Below are positions 1 to 10,633 of a stretch of DNA of 64,000 nt, piece by piece. A program made the translations under genes and the position numbers. Source of the DNA: Xylocopa sonorina (taxonomy: Eukaryota > Arthropoda > Insecta > Hymenoptera > Apidae); NCBI RefSeq assembly GCF_050948175.1, contig NC_135203.1, forward strand, positions 620,001 to 684,000, given 5' to 3'. A model generated the notes under the pieces. It was not told the DNA's origin and searched no databases. It worked only from the letters and a program-made list of their open reading frames with translations. Each line of letters opens with the position of its first letter. The stretch's first letter is position 1.

Positions 1-3000
1 GACTCGACGTAGGTATACGAGATACTAACTTGTCTTTCTAACAACGCGCATTGTTATACAACTAGAAAATAACAGGTTTTATTGTTATTACAAGTAACGA
101 GTACAATTTGCTTGACCATGTGTGAATATTTTCACTTTCCCAAAGTTTGTTCGTGTTTATAACAAATCAAACAGAACTTTTCCCTATCATACGTTTAATT
201 TCGTCGCTAACATTCGAGAATCAGAATTTTGTTGCTTTCTTACGCTTTCAATTAACAACATGTCAACTACCAAAATCAGCCTATTGCTTTTACTTGACTT
301 GAAGAGAAAAATATATTTCGAGGAAATCAGGTTAAAAAAGTGACCTGTCATGATGACTAGTGAAGCGTTATACATGTACGTATAATCCACTTGAGTAAAA
401 CGTTTCGCGTATTTTCTAAAGCACGCCGCGCGCTCGAACCGAAAGTTCGGTGTGTTCCAGCGAAAAAGTGCAGCTTGGAAGATGCACGAAACACGGTGAT
501 AACTCGACTGCAATGGCTATCGGCGAGAAACGCGTCGAACGTGAGCTCGGATCGACTCATTTTCGATTAGAATTCGGTCACACGCCGGCGATAGCACCGC
601 GAGTGTCAAATAAACGCGCGAGTTTCGAGATAAGCATTCATCCCACGAATAACAAAGAGTGATGGGTGACCGTGACGGATATTTCACCGCGATCGGATCA
701 GTATGCTTACGAGGCTTGATGTAACGGCGTGACGGATGACGCGCGGTTACTTGGTCGATTAGAAAGTGCAATTGATGACTGACTTTGCGAAGAGAAACCG
801 CGTCGTCTAAGTTTCTACCGTGTTGGAATACTTAATCACGTTAGCTGATAATGTGCCTCTGATTATTTTTTAACAATACGTATCTCATTGTACAGTGTCT
901 TGCACTATTATAATATCTTATAATATTTCATAGAAGAATTTCAAACTCATTAAGGTGCTTTATAGGGAGATCGATTAAAAAGTGTTAATAATCCACTAAG
1001 GGTATATTAAAATTCGTTATCCTATGAAATAAAATGAAAAGAAATTCTAAGAAGGCTTCGACATAAAGAACGTCAAAAGTTCTGCACATCCTCTGCTAAG
1101 TAACAGAAATACATAAGCTAGTGTAATTACTTTTATTCGATAATAATTATTGTTCAATTTTTATCTTTCCGGTAATTTTAAACCTAAAGGACGTCATACG
1201 AGGGTTACAGAAACACTGTACAAAATTATGCAAGCCGTCATAAGACGCAACTGTAGGTTCGGAAATGTTCAAATCCCGACTGTTGTAACTGCTTTTCGTT
1301 TTTGTTGAATTCGTAAAGCAAATGTCGATAGCCTTCGCGACTGTTTTACCCGTCATTTCTCCGAGTATTCGAGTAGAGAAGAAAAAAAAAAACTGTGCGA
1401 CATAATAGTTATTGTCTGATTACCTATGTAAAAGTGGTCGTGGAGATTTCAGATTAGGCACGGAAAACATTTGTCCATAGAAGATTATATGTATTATTCA
1501 GATACAAGTCGCGTTTCTCATAGGAGTAACCAACAAGGAACCAAGTTATAAATTTGCAGCTTCCATTACTTTCCTTCATTAAAATCATTATTCCTACTAA
1601 CTTTTCGTTACACGCGTACTGAGAATTCTTGATGGATTTTAATTACATAGGTTATCCAAAGAGTACATCAGCAAAAGTGGGTCAATTTGCTCTTCATAAA
1701 TAACGCAGATGATACTTTATAAATCATTCGTACTAAATGAATTGTAAGAAACTGATATTTTCTCTATCGTTTTACAGATACAACTGCTTCACGGAAAATT
1801 CTCCGCCAATGATAACACTTCGTACATTTCTTTAACCAGTTATGTTAAACGATCTTCGATTTGCCAATCGAATACGACATATCAACGCTGTGTTACAAAG
1901 GTAGCTGCAGCCAGTAGAGTAATGGTGTTAAAATCCGCGGAATGGTGAAACTTTCAAGCGAGCGAGGAAACGTGACGCTTATCTCGCTAAGACGATAAAA
2001 ACTTTGATGCTTACCGACGATTTAACAAGCTTCGTGTTTCTCCTTTTAATCCAAGTATTTTTCGGTTATCAGCCACAGACACGAGCTGAAACTCGTCTCG
2101 GATACCTTCGATCAATCTATCGTAACTTTATCTGCAGAAAGCATCCTCTACGAATGATCTGAAAATAGCTTCTTCTCGAGGGAAAATTAATTATAACAAC
2201 ACCAACGATTTGTTTTTCTCTCTTCGTGATTACTTTTCTCGTGTAAAAAGTTATCTCATTAAAGAAATACGAATTTTCAAATAATCGACCGAGGATCGAT
2301 CGATCGCTGGTGCGAACGTTAGCCTGTCTATGCGAAGTCGTACTAAAATCGCGAACTCGAGGGAATACGTCCAAGTACCAGCAAGATTTCACTTTTGATC
2401 GAGCTACGGATCGACTACAGCGTTTATGCTTCACTTTGCTAACGTTTCGCTATCAAAAACACGAGGTTTTATCCTGATTCGTGACGCCAAACAGAGGCGA
2501 AGTTACGTAGAAAACGCTCTCTGTTGGCGCAAGAGGCATCACGATTTATGGATGTCTCATATCTCTTCTTTTCGTTTCAATCTGCGCGATGAGAGAAGTT
2601 GGTCGAAAGATAAGGACGATGGGGGAAGATAATGATGTCACGATTGTAATTTTAAGTAAATAAATGCAACCGCGTCTGTTGGTGTTTCAGCTCGGTTGAT
2701 TTATTATATATCCCTTCCTCTGGATAATTTCAGAATTTCAGTGTAATTTATTCATCCTGCTAATTCATATTAAGTATTTAGTTTATTCAATTACCGATTT
2801 TTATATTACCCGTTGCACCGAATTCATATAATTTTTTTTGGTGAGACTTTGACTGGCTTTGAGGGATTTTCTCGTTTTCGAAATGATTTGCGATACTTGG
2901 TTTGTTTTTGAGTCTTGTGTCGATGTTGTATCTAGATTAGAATGTGATATATATATTTGATGCTTCATGATGTACCTCGTATTTTCATATTCTCTGACCG

Positions 3001-3156
3001 AACTCTTTGGTCCTTAATTAGAAATATTTAACTTTTCAAGTCTTGATTCCCTTAGAACAATAGTTGAACAAACACAATTTATCCAAATTATTCCTGCCAC
3101 GGAATATTTTTGTTACATCATCATATTCTTTTTCTTTACCTACGTAATACAAGCCT
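1..3156. other. Intergenic, no gene recognised
   Basis: AT-rich DNA with only short open frames (none above about 108 codons) and no family motif on either strand. A slightly GC-richer patch at about 400-780 gives overlapping short frames on both strands, as expected by chance. An exon of a gene outside the window cannot be excluded. Confidence 0.5.
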
Positions 3157-3561
3157 TTAACCCTTTGCGTTCGGAATTATTTTTCAATTTTGTTGTCAAT
3201 AACTCTCTACTATTTAACCATGAAAAATGAAATTATCAATAATGTTGATATAACTAGGATTTAACACAGATCCATTCAGATTCTCAGTCATTACTCTCGT
3301 TTCTCAGGGATCGTGGTTTTGATCTGTGAGAGAACGGTTACGGGTGTGGCAATTCTGAGGTATCGCAGCCACGTAGCTGAGGGGTGTCAAACATTTGCAC
3401 TCGGAATTATCTTTCAACTTTGTTAATTAAGGGAACTAACTAAAGTTCCACGACCGCTACTTGTAAATGATTTTATCTATTAATTATATTTGTACCCTTT
3501 CCTTATTTGCTTAACTTTTATTTAGTCACACCCGACAAAGGAATGCAAAGGTATGGTTTAA
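3157..3561. mobile_element. TTAA-flanked TIR element, family 1, composite copy
   Basis: It starts TTAACCCTTTGCGTTCGGAA and ends near GACAAAGGAATGCAAAGG followed by TTTAA, so the ends are imperfect inverted repeats beside TTAA. A second internal start (ATTTGCACTCGGAATTATC, about 3390) suggests one copy inserted into or duplicated within another. The TTAA target and CCCTTT-type ends resemble non-autonomous piggyBac-like elements. There is no transposase. Related copies lie at about 22068, 27913 and 39238. Confidence 0.6.
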
Positions 3562-4291
3562 TACCAGTCTCGAATTATTTATTTTAAAAATTCATACATC
3601 CATGTTGCACTTTCTTTGTAAAAAACTAATTATTTTTATGCGGAAAATTTACGTATAGTTTTCCGTTCGTTTAATATAGAAAGAAAAGGCGCGATAAAAA
3701 TCAATTTGGTTTACAGTTTACTGGTAAGAGTTTATTATTTTATAACGCAATACAAGTCCCCACGGTTATTTTATTCTTAGTTTCAAGTTATTACCAATAA
3801 GATGTTGCAATTTCTCCTACATAGTTCCCTGTTTCCACGGTAAACGTGGGTTACATCATGCTGGTGACATAGTTTGCAACTACAATTTGTAAACATGTAC
3901 AACTAACCGTTATCAATAACTCTTGTGTAACTAAACGTACGTGTACATGTATGTAATAGATGCGTTATTTCTGTGGTTTCATTTGCGTTTATTTGTCTAT
4001 CGAGATAAGACTGGCGGAATTCACCATAACAACGAATATGTTACCATTTTTTGCCTCTATACGTCTAAATATTAATCATTATCTTGTGGTAACGAGTGAA
4101 AAAATAGATAAAGGAACATCCTACTCTAATTATTAAAACAACTTTCAGTTTATAATACATGATCACTTTATTCTACTTTTGTAAGAAAATTTCTATAAAT
4201 CCAAATACATAATTAACAACTGCAAAGAAATAGGATTCAAAAATTGCCATTTAAAAATATGCACCTAAACATTCTATTTACAGATACTTAC
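3562..4291. other. Intergenic, nothing recognised
   Basis: AT-rich sequence downstream of the decayed esterase copy. I searched for its exons 7-10 (catalytic-His exon and C-terminal exon) on the minus strand here and saw none. Confidence 0.5.
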
Positions 4292-5110
4292 CCACCAAGA
4301 ATGTAAGTAATTCACCGTGCGTGTAATCCATCATCGTTGGCTGTTTCTATGCTGTCTTATTGTAATCGATCCTGGTATTTTCTATAGTCGGTCTGAACGG
4401 TAGTATTTGGTAAGATTCCTGAAAATAATAAGTAAGAATAGGTTGAAGTAGTTCGATTAGACATGATTCATAAGACGGAGGTATTTGTTACCATTAATCT
4501 GATTGCATTTGCAAGAGTCGCAGTTGACTGCTTAAAAAGAAAGTCCAAAAACTTATCGGTATTCATTTGATGACCAACTACAATGACAATTTGTTGACCA
4601 ATGTTAAGAGCTTCATCGGACGTACGGAACGCCCATGGACATAAAGAGCTGTCGCTCACTTGAATCGATCGTGCGAATAAACCTAATCACAGACAATAAT
4701 ATTCCATACTGTACGTAATCCATTAATGAAAAAGGTTATGCGTCGAACAATCAAGAGCACGTTGCATATTTTTCTGTGTACCCTTATCTTTATCTGATAA
4801 TACGTAAAGTTCAACTGATGCAGACCTAGATCGCATCTAAACCTTGATTTCCTAACGCTTTCGGATGATTCAATGCTAAGAAACCTAAGATACATATATA
4901 CAGTCATTCACTAGCTGGTCCATCATTTTTGAACGTTGACAAATCGGTAATCCGTTTACCAAATATACCAAAGCGATAGTTGAAGGTAACCACCACGACA
5001 TCCTGTTCTATGAAATAGTCAGACCTGCACAGATAGGTACGTCTGTGAGTCAAGTATATAAGCACCGTGAAGCATCCAAAACATGACGGGTTTCCGCATT
5101 TGTGGCCAAC
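4292..5110 (-). pseudogene. Decayed carboxylesterase copy A (exons 3-6 only)
   Basis: Four blocks on the minus strand match exons 3-6 of the neighbouring esterase at 10634-15671. Exon 3 (about 4960-5110) shows KPVMFWMLHGAY, then a frame change, then FIEQDVVVVTFNYRFG. Exon 4 (about 4790-4910) is badly eroded and no GESAG active-site motif remains. Exon 5 (4492-4682) is still open, with SLCPWAFRTSDEALNIGQQ and intact splice sites. Exon 6 (4292-4418) keeps LPFRPTIEN but has an internal stop and a deletion of roughly 30 nt before MMDYTHGE. No exons 1-2 or 7-10 were found. Carboxylesterases (alpha/beta hydrolases) are normally about 550 residues, so this copy is clearly non-functional. Confidence 0.8.
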
Positions 5111-6407
5111 AGAAACTCGACTATCAAATTTTGAAATGGTGAATGTAGATTAAATTAATCTTAAAAATGGCATTATGCAATCTTCGTTACCTATGTAACG
5201 ATCTTCAAGAAAATTAACGATCATATTGGGCTATAGAAATTTGTAACATTCTAAGTATTGCAGTTCGATTGCTTATGTATGTATAGGATCTCGCGCATTG
5301 AATTGAGGACGAAGACGATTAATGAAATACTGCCGATGACAATTTTAGTTCTCGTTAGGAATTCGTTGCCCAATTGAAAATTGGCATATTTATCGATCTT
5401 ATGAATATACATGTGTATATTGTACGTTATTTAATTACCAATAAGTCATCGTGTATAAATGTTATAATTAAACGCGTTCGGTAAATACATTGTGGTAATA
5501 GGTTACGACACAAATTGCAGGCTCCACGATATATTCAATAGAATTTATCAAATATATAAATCTTGTTTTTGCAACAATAAGATTTTTATTATGGATTTAC
5601 AATTTGTCCAATAAAAATCATTGAATGATTTAAGTAATTGCGTCTAATTAGTTTCGTTTTGGATACATTTTACATAAATAAGAATATAACATTGCGATCG
5701 AATCGATACTGAATGATATATTTACAATATACCATGAAGTAGCATCTCCGAAGCTGGATATTTATAATACATATATATTTGCTATACACTTCGGATTAAC
5801 TAGTAACAATGGAAATACGGTATCCACGTAGTTCAACATTTCTCAGGATATCCCGCATTTGTACATGGCAAAAGTTGTATTTAGCTCAATTTGTAATCCT
5901 TCCGGTTCCGAGCGTAACCACCTCATGTCAATAGGAAAATTATTCTCCGGCGTGGGTTCTCTGAAATTACAGAGAAGACGAATGACGAAGAGAGATGTAG
6001 GATGTAGATGAGAATGAAGTACAAAACTTGATTGCTCAACGTTTACTGGGCGTATTTATTTCTGAATCACCCGAAGGTTCATACAAGAATGCCTTCTTAG
6101 GCCATTCGTACTAGCCTCGAGGACACCCTCAACGTCATGGCCCATTCGTATGTTTAGACAAGGCCCCGGAGTGGGGCGATGCCACAGGGAAATGCACACG
6201 GCCCTCGTTGACCGTCCATGCACCCTGTTACCCGATATTTCTTACAGAGATTTCAAATATTTCTTTTTAACAAAAATTCGAATTACAAGTAAACATTATT
6301 AGCTTGTGAATTTCTTTTGTTCCGTTTTGCATGTTTTTTTTTAATAATAATTGACATAGATCTCCAAAGCTATCTCGCCGATTATATAGCCCATTAGAAT
6401 TAGATAC
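5111..6407. other. Spacer between decayed esterase copies, with possible transposon remnant
   Basis: Mostly AT-rich. A GC-richer block at about 5880-6250 has a sharply different composition and contains GGCCATTCGTA twice (about 6100 and 6140) and a short GC palindrome, GCCCCGGAGTGGGGC. This suggests an inserted mobile-element fragment, but no ends, target duplication or coding motif could be defined. Confidence 0.35.
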
Positions 6408-7064
6408 CTTGGATAATCTCCGCGTTGATAGTATCCTATTAGACGCGTTGCCAGCGCTATGTTCTATTATCGTCACTTCGTTGAGATCACCACCAAACTT
6501 TTCGATATTCTCATTTATCCATTTCAAAGCCAGATACTGGTCCTTCAAACCTCGATTGCCTAACGCGTTCGAATGATTCAACGTAAGGAATCCTAAGGAA
6601 CAATATTTCTTCAATTTCGCGGTAGATTCGCAGTAGAAACTATCACTATACCCTGTTCGCTAAGATAGTCTGGCCTGTAATTATAGGTAGCTCCATTACC
6701 ATAAATGTAGGAACCGCCATGTATTCAAAACAAAACAGGTTTTAATGGTATTGAAATGTTTTTAAAAAGTCATCGAGTCATCGTTATCCAAAATGAATGA
6801 TATTCACAATAGGAGCATGTACGTTGAGAAACAAGTAATCTTCATCATCCATGCAGCGACGTTTTCGGGAAAATTAAATTGTACGCATCCAGGATTATCT
6901 AAACTAGACGTCCCGAATTCCAGTCTATGGAGTCGCGGACACGGGTGGCTGAAGTAATTATCCAAAGTACGTTTATCAACACCCTGAATGATATGGGTAT
7001 CAATATCAGATAAATGTTTCAAAACTAGCGTCGTTAGAACAATCGAGCGAAGAAATTTAATCAT
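6408..7064 (-). pseudogene. Decayed carboxylesterase copy B (exons 1-4 only)
   Basis: An ATG at 7064 opens a signal-peptide-like start (MIKFLRSIVLTTLVL). Exon 2 (about 6820-6890) keeps DDEDYLFLNVHAP, but in a different frame from the upstream part. Exon 3 (about 6620-6745) has an in-frame TGA where the intact paralogue has Trp, immediately before IHGGSYIYGNG, and loses homology near its end. Exon 4 (6408-6592) is open, with LGNRGLKDQYLALKWINENI, but its nucleophile elbow reads EHSAG instead of GESAG. It is 185 nt against 186 nt in both larger paralogues. Exons 5-10 were not found. Frame changes, a stop and an altered active site make it a pseudogene. Confidence 0.8.
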
Positions 7065-7834
7065 GTTAGCGCTACGGACAATCTACGCAAAATTAGCGTG
7101 GAATATCGTTCTAATTTTCGATCGTAGCGAACAGTAAACCCAAGAAGCGATCGACTTGAATAATAGCTAAATATAGGATTCGAAAGTAACAGCTTCTTGA
7201 ACATTATTGATGCTATGGGTAGCTGCCAAATGTGTATCAATTAAATTCGATAGTCAGCAAACGAAGGGTCTATGGTTACTCGTTACAAAATTAGCAGACC
7301 CCGATGGACTTCCCTTGCTTCATAACATGGCCCAAGAAACGTTTGTTAGACGTGCGTTTCTGAGACAATATATTCAAATAATCAAAACACTAAAACAATA
7401 CTATTCATTTTTTGGTATTCTGCACTTGTCGCATTCATCGCCAACAGGGCCAAAAGATTAATGGGTCTCAACAACGTTCAACTTGTTATTTTAAAACCAT
7501 AACAGACTTCTATCGTTATGGTACTGTTACAGTATGAACAATACTTGAAATCTAAATCCTCCAAGGGATGGTTACGCGTAAGGAATTCCCTGGAACAACG
7601 AATAATCTATGGAATTCCATACCGTGGAACATAATGACTACCCGATGGTTACCATTTTTGTCTGTACTACGAGACTATCGCTGCACTGGATGAAGAATAC
7701 TGTTAGTACTAGGTATACAGTTAGTAGCTGGTTAAGCTGTGGTAACTGAAACGGAGATAAGATAATTCTAGATATTTATTACAGTCAGCACTTTGGAATT
7801 TTCCATAGGAATTCTCATTGATAAAAATGAGACC
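7065..7834. other. Spacer upstream of esterase copy B
   Basis: An open frame of 84 codons at 7207-7461 (plus) shows no recognisable motif. No TATA-like promoter or repeat ends could be assigned. It may contain the old promoter of copy B, near 7065-7150. Confidence 0.35.
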
Positions 7835-8072
7835 TAACCCTCTATGGGCCCGTATAACTTTCAGGTCACATTTTAATTTATCGGCATTTTACAAAATAAT
7901 TTAAACTTTATATGCCGGTGCGACTTGAAAGTCACAAAGTGAATATATCGCAATAAAATTGTTTAAACGCAAAAATTTGTTTTCATTTGCATATATAGGT
8001 TTATAATTTCTGATTTTTCGTTCTCACAATTTTTTTGGATTTAAAACAAAAATTCGGCCCTTGGAGGGTTAA
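7835..8072. mobile_element. Short TIR element (about 238 bp), TTAA type
   Basis: The left end, TAACCCTCTATGGGCC, and the right end, GGCCCTTGGAGGGTTAA, are inverted copies of each other with few mismatches, next to CTAA and TTAA. Internally, CTTTCAGGTCACA and GACTTGAAAGTCACA form related motifs. Size and ends suit a non-autonomous piggyBac-like element. It lies directly against the gypsy remnant that follows. Confidence 0.55.
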
Positions 8073-8143
8073 GTTATAGGCGTTAGGGCGAGACGATTTT
8101 AGTTAGTGAAAACAATGTATATAGTGTAGATAGTGTAAATAAT

Positions 8144-10050
8144 GTGCAAAGAGTAATTCCTTCGTTCGCCCCTGGTTTGCCAACTGGTCCACCAACAATT
8201 GTGCCGCGTTATCCGGTGAATGCGAATCCGGTTGATTTGCGCGTTTTAAATTTGGGAATAGATGAGGTGGAACAATTGATTCTGAGGATGTCGAAACAAG
8301 GTGTTATTGAAAAATTTCAGAGTCCTTGACCGTATCCTATCGTTTTGGTTAAAAAGAAAGACAGTTCTACGAAGAAGGATTCGTATTGTTTGCCCTGTAT
8401 TGAGGATACGTTGGATGTCTTGGCCGGTTCGTCTTGGTTCTCTACAGCGGATCTGCCGATTGGTTACTAGTAGATTTCTATAACGGAGAAAGATCGGGAG
8501 AAGACAGTCTTTTGCATAAATATAGGACTTTGGCAGTTCAAAGTCATGCCATTTGAACTATATAATACTCCCGCAACGTTTGAACGTTTATGGCAAATGT
8601 GCTGGAAAATTTGTTTGGTCTATCTCAACGACATAATTATTTTTGGTAATAAATTCTGTAGCGGTCCTCCGACACTCTCTACTAGAGGGACAACAACATC
8701 TGCGGGTTGCCGAAAGTGCTCATTTCCTTCTCCGTTTCAACATATACCACTTTTTGATCTGTCCCTAACATCTGCCTGCTAGGTAGCCTTACCTTGATGA
8801 GTCCACTAGCAGGCCCAGGACGAAACGTTCTTCCCTCTCTTTTCCTTCCTTCTTTCCTCTTTCATTCTACAGCAAACCGAAGCACTTCGCTTCAGAAGAT
8901 TGTTAAGATGCATTTGCGAAGCTTAAGAAGAGATTAACTGTGTACAATTTGGGATTCGGAAGATGAAGATCAAAAATAGTCTTCTGTTTAAAAGATGGGA
9001 ATTAATTTGTGATACGAAGATTTCTTGGCTTTTGGTAGTATCACGGAAGAAAGTTTCAGAAATTTTGTTAGAATTTCACGATTCACCAGCCACAGGACAC
9101 TTTGGAATAAAGAAGATTTTTGCGACGGGTTAGGCAACCACTCTACTGGGTAACATGTCAACAAGATGTAGAGGAATGGTGTCGGCGTTGCGACAAGTGT
9201 GCGGTGAAGAAAAGGGAGCTGAAAGCATGGAGGTATACAACCTTAGGTTGGAGCACCGTTTGAAAGAATAGGCGGTCGATGTTGCGCACTTCCTAAGTTC
9301 CGATGTGGGAAGAAGCTAGTTGTGGCAGATTACTTCCCGAAATGGCCAGAGATAATAACGATACCAAATCAGCAAGCAGATACATCGTCATAGTGTACCA
9401 CTAGAAATTCATTCTGATCAGGGCAAAAGTTTTGAATCTAGAGTGTTCCAGGAATTGATAAAATTTCTTGGAATTAAAAAGACAAGAACTACTCCGTTTA
9501 ATCCTCAATCTGATAGTTTGGTCGGAAGAGGTTAAACAGAGCGCTATTAGTATTAGTATTTAGCCATGTTTGTTTCGGATCACCAAAGGGATTGGAATGA
9601 ATGGATTCCGCTCTTCACGTGACGAAGCAACTCAGTTGACACCGTCCATAATTTTGTTTGGACAGGAAATTCGACCGCCTTCGTATCTATGGAGAGGAGC
9701 TTCTCTTGAGGAGGAGGAAGAAGAGGATGTTGAGGGGAACTATTTTTCCAAAATTAGAAAACGATTACGGGAAATTCATGAGTTTGTCCGTCAGCATTTC
9801 GAAGTCGGCGGAGTAGCAAAATGAAATTTTAGATTGATAATCACGTTTAAGCTATTGAATTTATACCAGAAAATCTTATTTGGTTCTTCCAACCGAAGAG
9901 AGTAATTGGAATGTGTCCGAAGCTACAATCGGACTGGGAGGAGTCATACAAGATTGTTAGTGTATCGTGTATAACGCTCACTAAGATGTAAATGTAATCT
10001 TGTATTTGTTCGACGCCTGGCCCAGTATGAAGGGCGGACGCAGTTTAAGT
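8144..10050 (+). mobile_element. Broken Ty3/gypsy-type retroelement (reverse transcriptase and integrase remnants)
   Basis: The plus strand holds degraded pol fragments in several frames. At about 8195-8650 there is reverse-transcriptase similarity: VIEKFQSP, then PIVLVKKKDSSTKK after a stop, WFSTADL, LWQFKVMPFELYNTPATFE, and an active-site block reading YLND where YVDD or YLDD is expected. At about 9070-9230 there are traces of the integrase zinc-binding domain (FHDSPATGHFG, CRRC). At about 9310-9540 come VVADYFPKWPEI, HSDQGKSFES and TTPFNPQSD. At about 9650-9830 and 9850-10040 the C-terminal integrase part is visible (LFGQEIRPP, FQPKRVIGMCPKLQ). RNase H is missing, replaced by unrelated DNA at about 8655-8880. 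Many stops and frame changes make it inactive. No LTR pair was recognised around it. Confidence 0.8.
8774..8830 (+). other. Hammerhead-ribozyme-like core inside the gypsy remnant
   Basis: TTGATGAG (8794-8801), stem II GUCC/GGAC (8801-8804 with 8818-8821) and GAAAC (8822-8826) reproduce the catalytic core spacing of a hammerhead ribozyme, except that the first core base is U instead of C. A perfect 9-bp inverted repeat, GCCTGCTAG (8774-8782) with CTAGCAGGC (8806-8814), overlaps it. I could not place a convincing stem III or a cleavage-site NUH triplet, so it may be a decayed ribozyme or a coincidence. Short retroelements carrying hammerheads are known in animals. Confidence 0.35.
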
Positions 10051-10570
10051 AAGAAGAAAAGATCTAATTGGTTTCTCTCACCCAAGAAGAAGACATTTCG
10101 TCGTAAAAATGGATGCAAGAAGGATGCAAAAATGAAATACTCAAGATTCAAGAGTCAAGAGGAATCAATGTACCTAAGATGGAGTGGGAGTCGACACTTG
10201 ACGAATATCGAGGCGTGTGCCGTCCGAGTAGGACCACGCAAGTCAAGTTAGATGAAGGCTTCCTTTTAGACAGATGACTGATTTATAATTAAAGACGGCT
10301 AATCCGGTACGGACGACCGCTCTTGAAGAAGAGGGTAATGTTGAACACTAAGTATGTATAATACCATGACCAATTAGTAATGGCAAATAAACAGTTATCG
10401 GTCGTGGTAGACCAGACGACCGATAACGGCAAGCAATCAGTTGATAGTGTAATCTGCCAGAGAGCAGACGATTTCCCAATCGTTACGGAAGCTGTAATTT
10501 TTCTGTTGATTAAAGTTCTTTAAACAATATTACATAATAATTAGGTATCGCTAGTGTACATCGTAAAATA
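10051..10570. other. Spacer between gypsy remnant and esterase 3' end
   Basis: No gene is recognised. An 83-codon frame at 10000-10251 (plus) overlaps the tail of the retroelement and is not a family match. GGTCGTCTG/GACGACCG-type short inverted motifs occur at about 10300-10430, possibly the rest of the retroelement's end. Confidence 0.35.
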
Positions 10571-10576
10571 TTTATT
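10571..10576 (-). terminator. Polyadenylation signal of the esterase at 10634-15671
   Basis: AATAAA on the minus strand, 57 nt after the stop codon at 10634-10636. It is the first canonical hexamer downstream and a reasonable 3' end for the transcript. Confidence 0.5.
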
Positions 10577-10633
10577 TCATTTTATACGTGAATTTGTCCA
10601 AAAAATTCGCTTTAGAACGAAAATATAAAGATG

